5,328 nt of DNA, taken from contig JAGLYY010000521.1 of assembly GCA_023131935.1 (NCBI GenBank), positions 1 through 5,328 of the forward strand, written 5' to 3'. Below, piece after piece: positions 4,405 through 5,328 of this stretch. The notes beneath the pieces were generated by a model that had not been told where the DNA came from, did not search any database, and saw only the letters and a program-made list of their open reading frames with translations. The number at the start of each line of letters is the position of its first letter. Position 1 is the first letter of the stretch. This stretch comes from Spirochaetales bacterium (GTDB lineage Bacteria; Spirochaetota; Spirochaetia; JAGLYY01). A program made the translations under genes and the position numbers.

Positions 4405-5309
4405 TCTCTACCCCTTTCCCTGGGGTGGCAGCTCTCCACCACCTTTTTAAGGTCTTCCTTCACCACATGGGTATACACTTCTGTTGAAGTAATCTTGCTG
4501 TGTCCGAGCAAAGCCTGAACTTCCCTGATTCCGGCACCGGCGCGCAGCATATGCGTAGCGGCACTATGGCGAAAACAGTGGGTGGTGATCTCCTTCAAGC
4601 CAAGACGCCGGCACTCCCGTTTGAGCTTGTTATTGAGCATGCACAGTAAAGCTGTCTCCCCTTTCTGAGGATACAGCAATCCCTTCTTTCTCTCTTCCTC
4701 CGTTGTGAGGGCGTCCCTGAAACTCCCCAGGTACACTCGTGTTATCTTCATGCTTGCCTCCGTGGCAGGACATCTTCTCCGCTTTCCACCGTTTTTGAAG
4801 TCTGTTATCGTAATGCTGCCACGATCAAAATCAAGGTCCGCAACGGTAAGCGCGCACGCCTCACTTATCCGTAAAACACTTCCATAGAGAAACTCTATGA
4901 TTGACCTCATCATAAAATCACTGCTCCTCTGCAGCCCAAAGGAATCGAGAAGGATCCCCATGTCCTCAACGCTTAAGATGTTCCTCGGCAGTGTCCTTCC
5001 TGTTTTTAACCCCTTCAGTCCTGTGAATGGATTTTCGTAGATAAGTCTTTTCCTTAAAAGAAACCGGTAGAAGCTCCGTACCCTGTTCAGTTTGTTGTTA
5101 ATGGTCCCACGGGAAAGGTTCTTATCCGCCCTGAGGAGATAAGCCATGTAGTCCTCCCCGGTACCGGTAGTAGCTTCAGCAGGGGATAGGTTTCTCTCTT
5201 CAAGAAAGGAGAGGAACTCTTTCACTGTAGAGAGGTAGGCCGGAAAGATTTGTATGCTTTTTAAGCGCAGATACTTTTCATAACCGATAAGAATTTCATC
5301 CAGGTTCAT
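4401..5309 (-). CDS. Tyrosine recombinase (XerC/D-like integrase), first of a tandem pair
   Basis: This 302-residue protein has an N-terminal core-binding domain (about 3-92) and a catalytic domain (about 110-295). The active-site residues are intact: Arg147 (VLRISEA), Lys172 (DFKNGGKRRR), His244 and Arg247 (HCFRH), His270 (LLGHSKI) and Tyr279 (EVYTH). ATG 5309 is chosen because AGGAG lies seven bases ahead. The gene overlaps the next recombinase by four bases. Two such enzymes in overlapping frames recall mobile elements that use sets of tyrosine recombinases, such as recombinase-in-trio elements. A third member could lie just right of the window, since only 19 bases remain. Classical XerC and XerD are normally encoded apart and act on dif, so a housekeeping role is less likely. 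Its own recombination site was not identified. Confidence 0.93.
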   Translation of the reverse strand: MNLDEILIGYEKYLRLKSIQIFPAYLSTVKEFLSFLEERNLSPAEATTGTGEDYMAYLLRADKNLSRGTINNKLNRVRSFYRFLLRKRLIYENPFTGLKGLKTGRTLPRNILSVEDMGILLDSFGLQRSSDFMMRSIIEFLYGSVLRISEACALTVADLDFDRGSITITDFKNGGKRRRCPATEASMKITRVYLGSFRDALTTEEERKKGLLYPQKGETALLCMLNNKLKRECRRLGLKEITTHCFRHSAATHMLRAGAGIREVQALLGHSKITSTEVYTHVVKEDLKKVVESCHPRERGRE

Positions 5310-5316
5310 TTATGCA

Positions 5317-5321
5317 CTCCT
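5317..5321 (-). promoter_or_regulatory. Ribosome binding site of the first recombinase
   Basis: The minus strand reads AGGAG here, seven bases before ATG 5309. This fixes the start codon. The 19 bases to the window edge show no promoter, so transcription begins further right, possibly in another gene of the same operon. Confidence 0.75.
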
Positions 5322-5328
5322 CTCTTTT

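Noticed and set aside
3776..4887. Plus-strand frames at 3776-4090 and 4705-4887, and a minus frame at 363-557
   Set aside because: They lie antisense to well-supported genes and have low-complexity Ser/Arg-rich products.
3463..5309. Integron integrase (IntI) identity for one of the recombinases
   Set aside because: Both have ordinary Xer-like length and no visible IntI-specific insertion, so the attC-like repeats lack a matching enzyme here.

Overview
This is a mosaic accessory region, probably from a spirochaete-like bacterium (Treponema and its relatives). That assignment rests mainly on the style of the Rhs C-terminal module and the mix of recombinases and cassette-like DNA. No housekeeping gene is present to confirm it, so it is only moderately likely. 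Base composition changes sharply along the window. The gene at 244-645 and the block at 1740-3420 are AT-rich, the recombinase block at 3463-5309 is balanced, and 650-1515 is GC-rich and non-coding. This patchwork points to assembly by transfer.

Layout: a terminator at the left edge (27-56) closes something outside the window. A diverged copy of a hairpin module (95-145) follows, and then a small XRE-family regulator (244-645) whose promoter suggests a leaderless, self-repressed transcript. Next come about 865 bases without a credible gene (646-1511), packed with inverted repeats, several of which fold into branched structures. The clearest is a minus-strand element at 1349-1496 whose closing helix runs into eight T residues. 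From there on every gene lies on the minus strand. In transcription order from the right edge they are two overlapping tyrosine recombinases (5309-4401 and 4404-3463), an orphan Rhs C-terminal module with a possible cysteine-peptidase-like tip (3422-2454), a secreted 180-residue protein (2433-1891), a palindromic terminator (1792-1860), and a 75-codon ORF (1739-1512) that stops just before the structured element.

Working model (inference): the Rhs tip and the exported protein behind it form a toxin/immunity pair acting in the cell envelope. The tandem recombinases are a mobility module that may have carried or inserted this cargo. The palindrome-rich DNA may hold recombination substrates, structured RNA, or both. 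The items most worth checking are the structured element at 1349-1496, the orphan Rhs tip with its exported partner, and the repeated hairpin module on both sides of the XRE gene.
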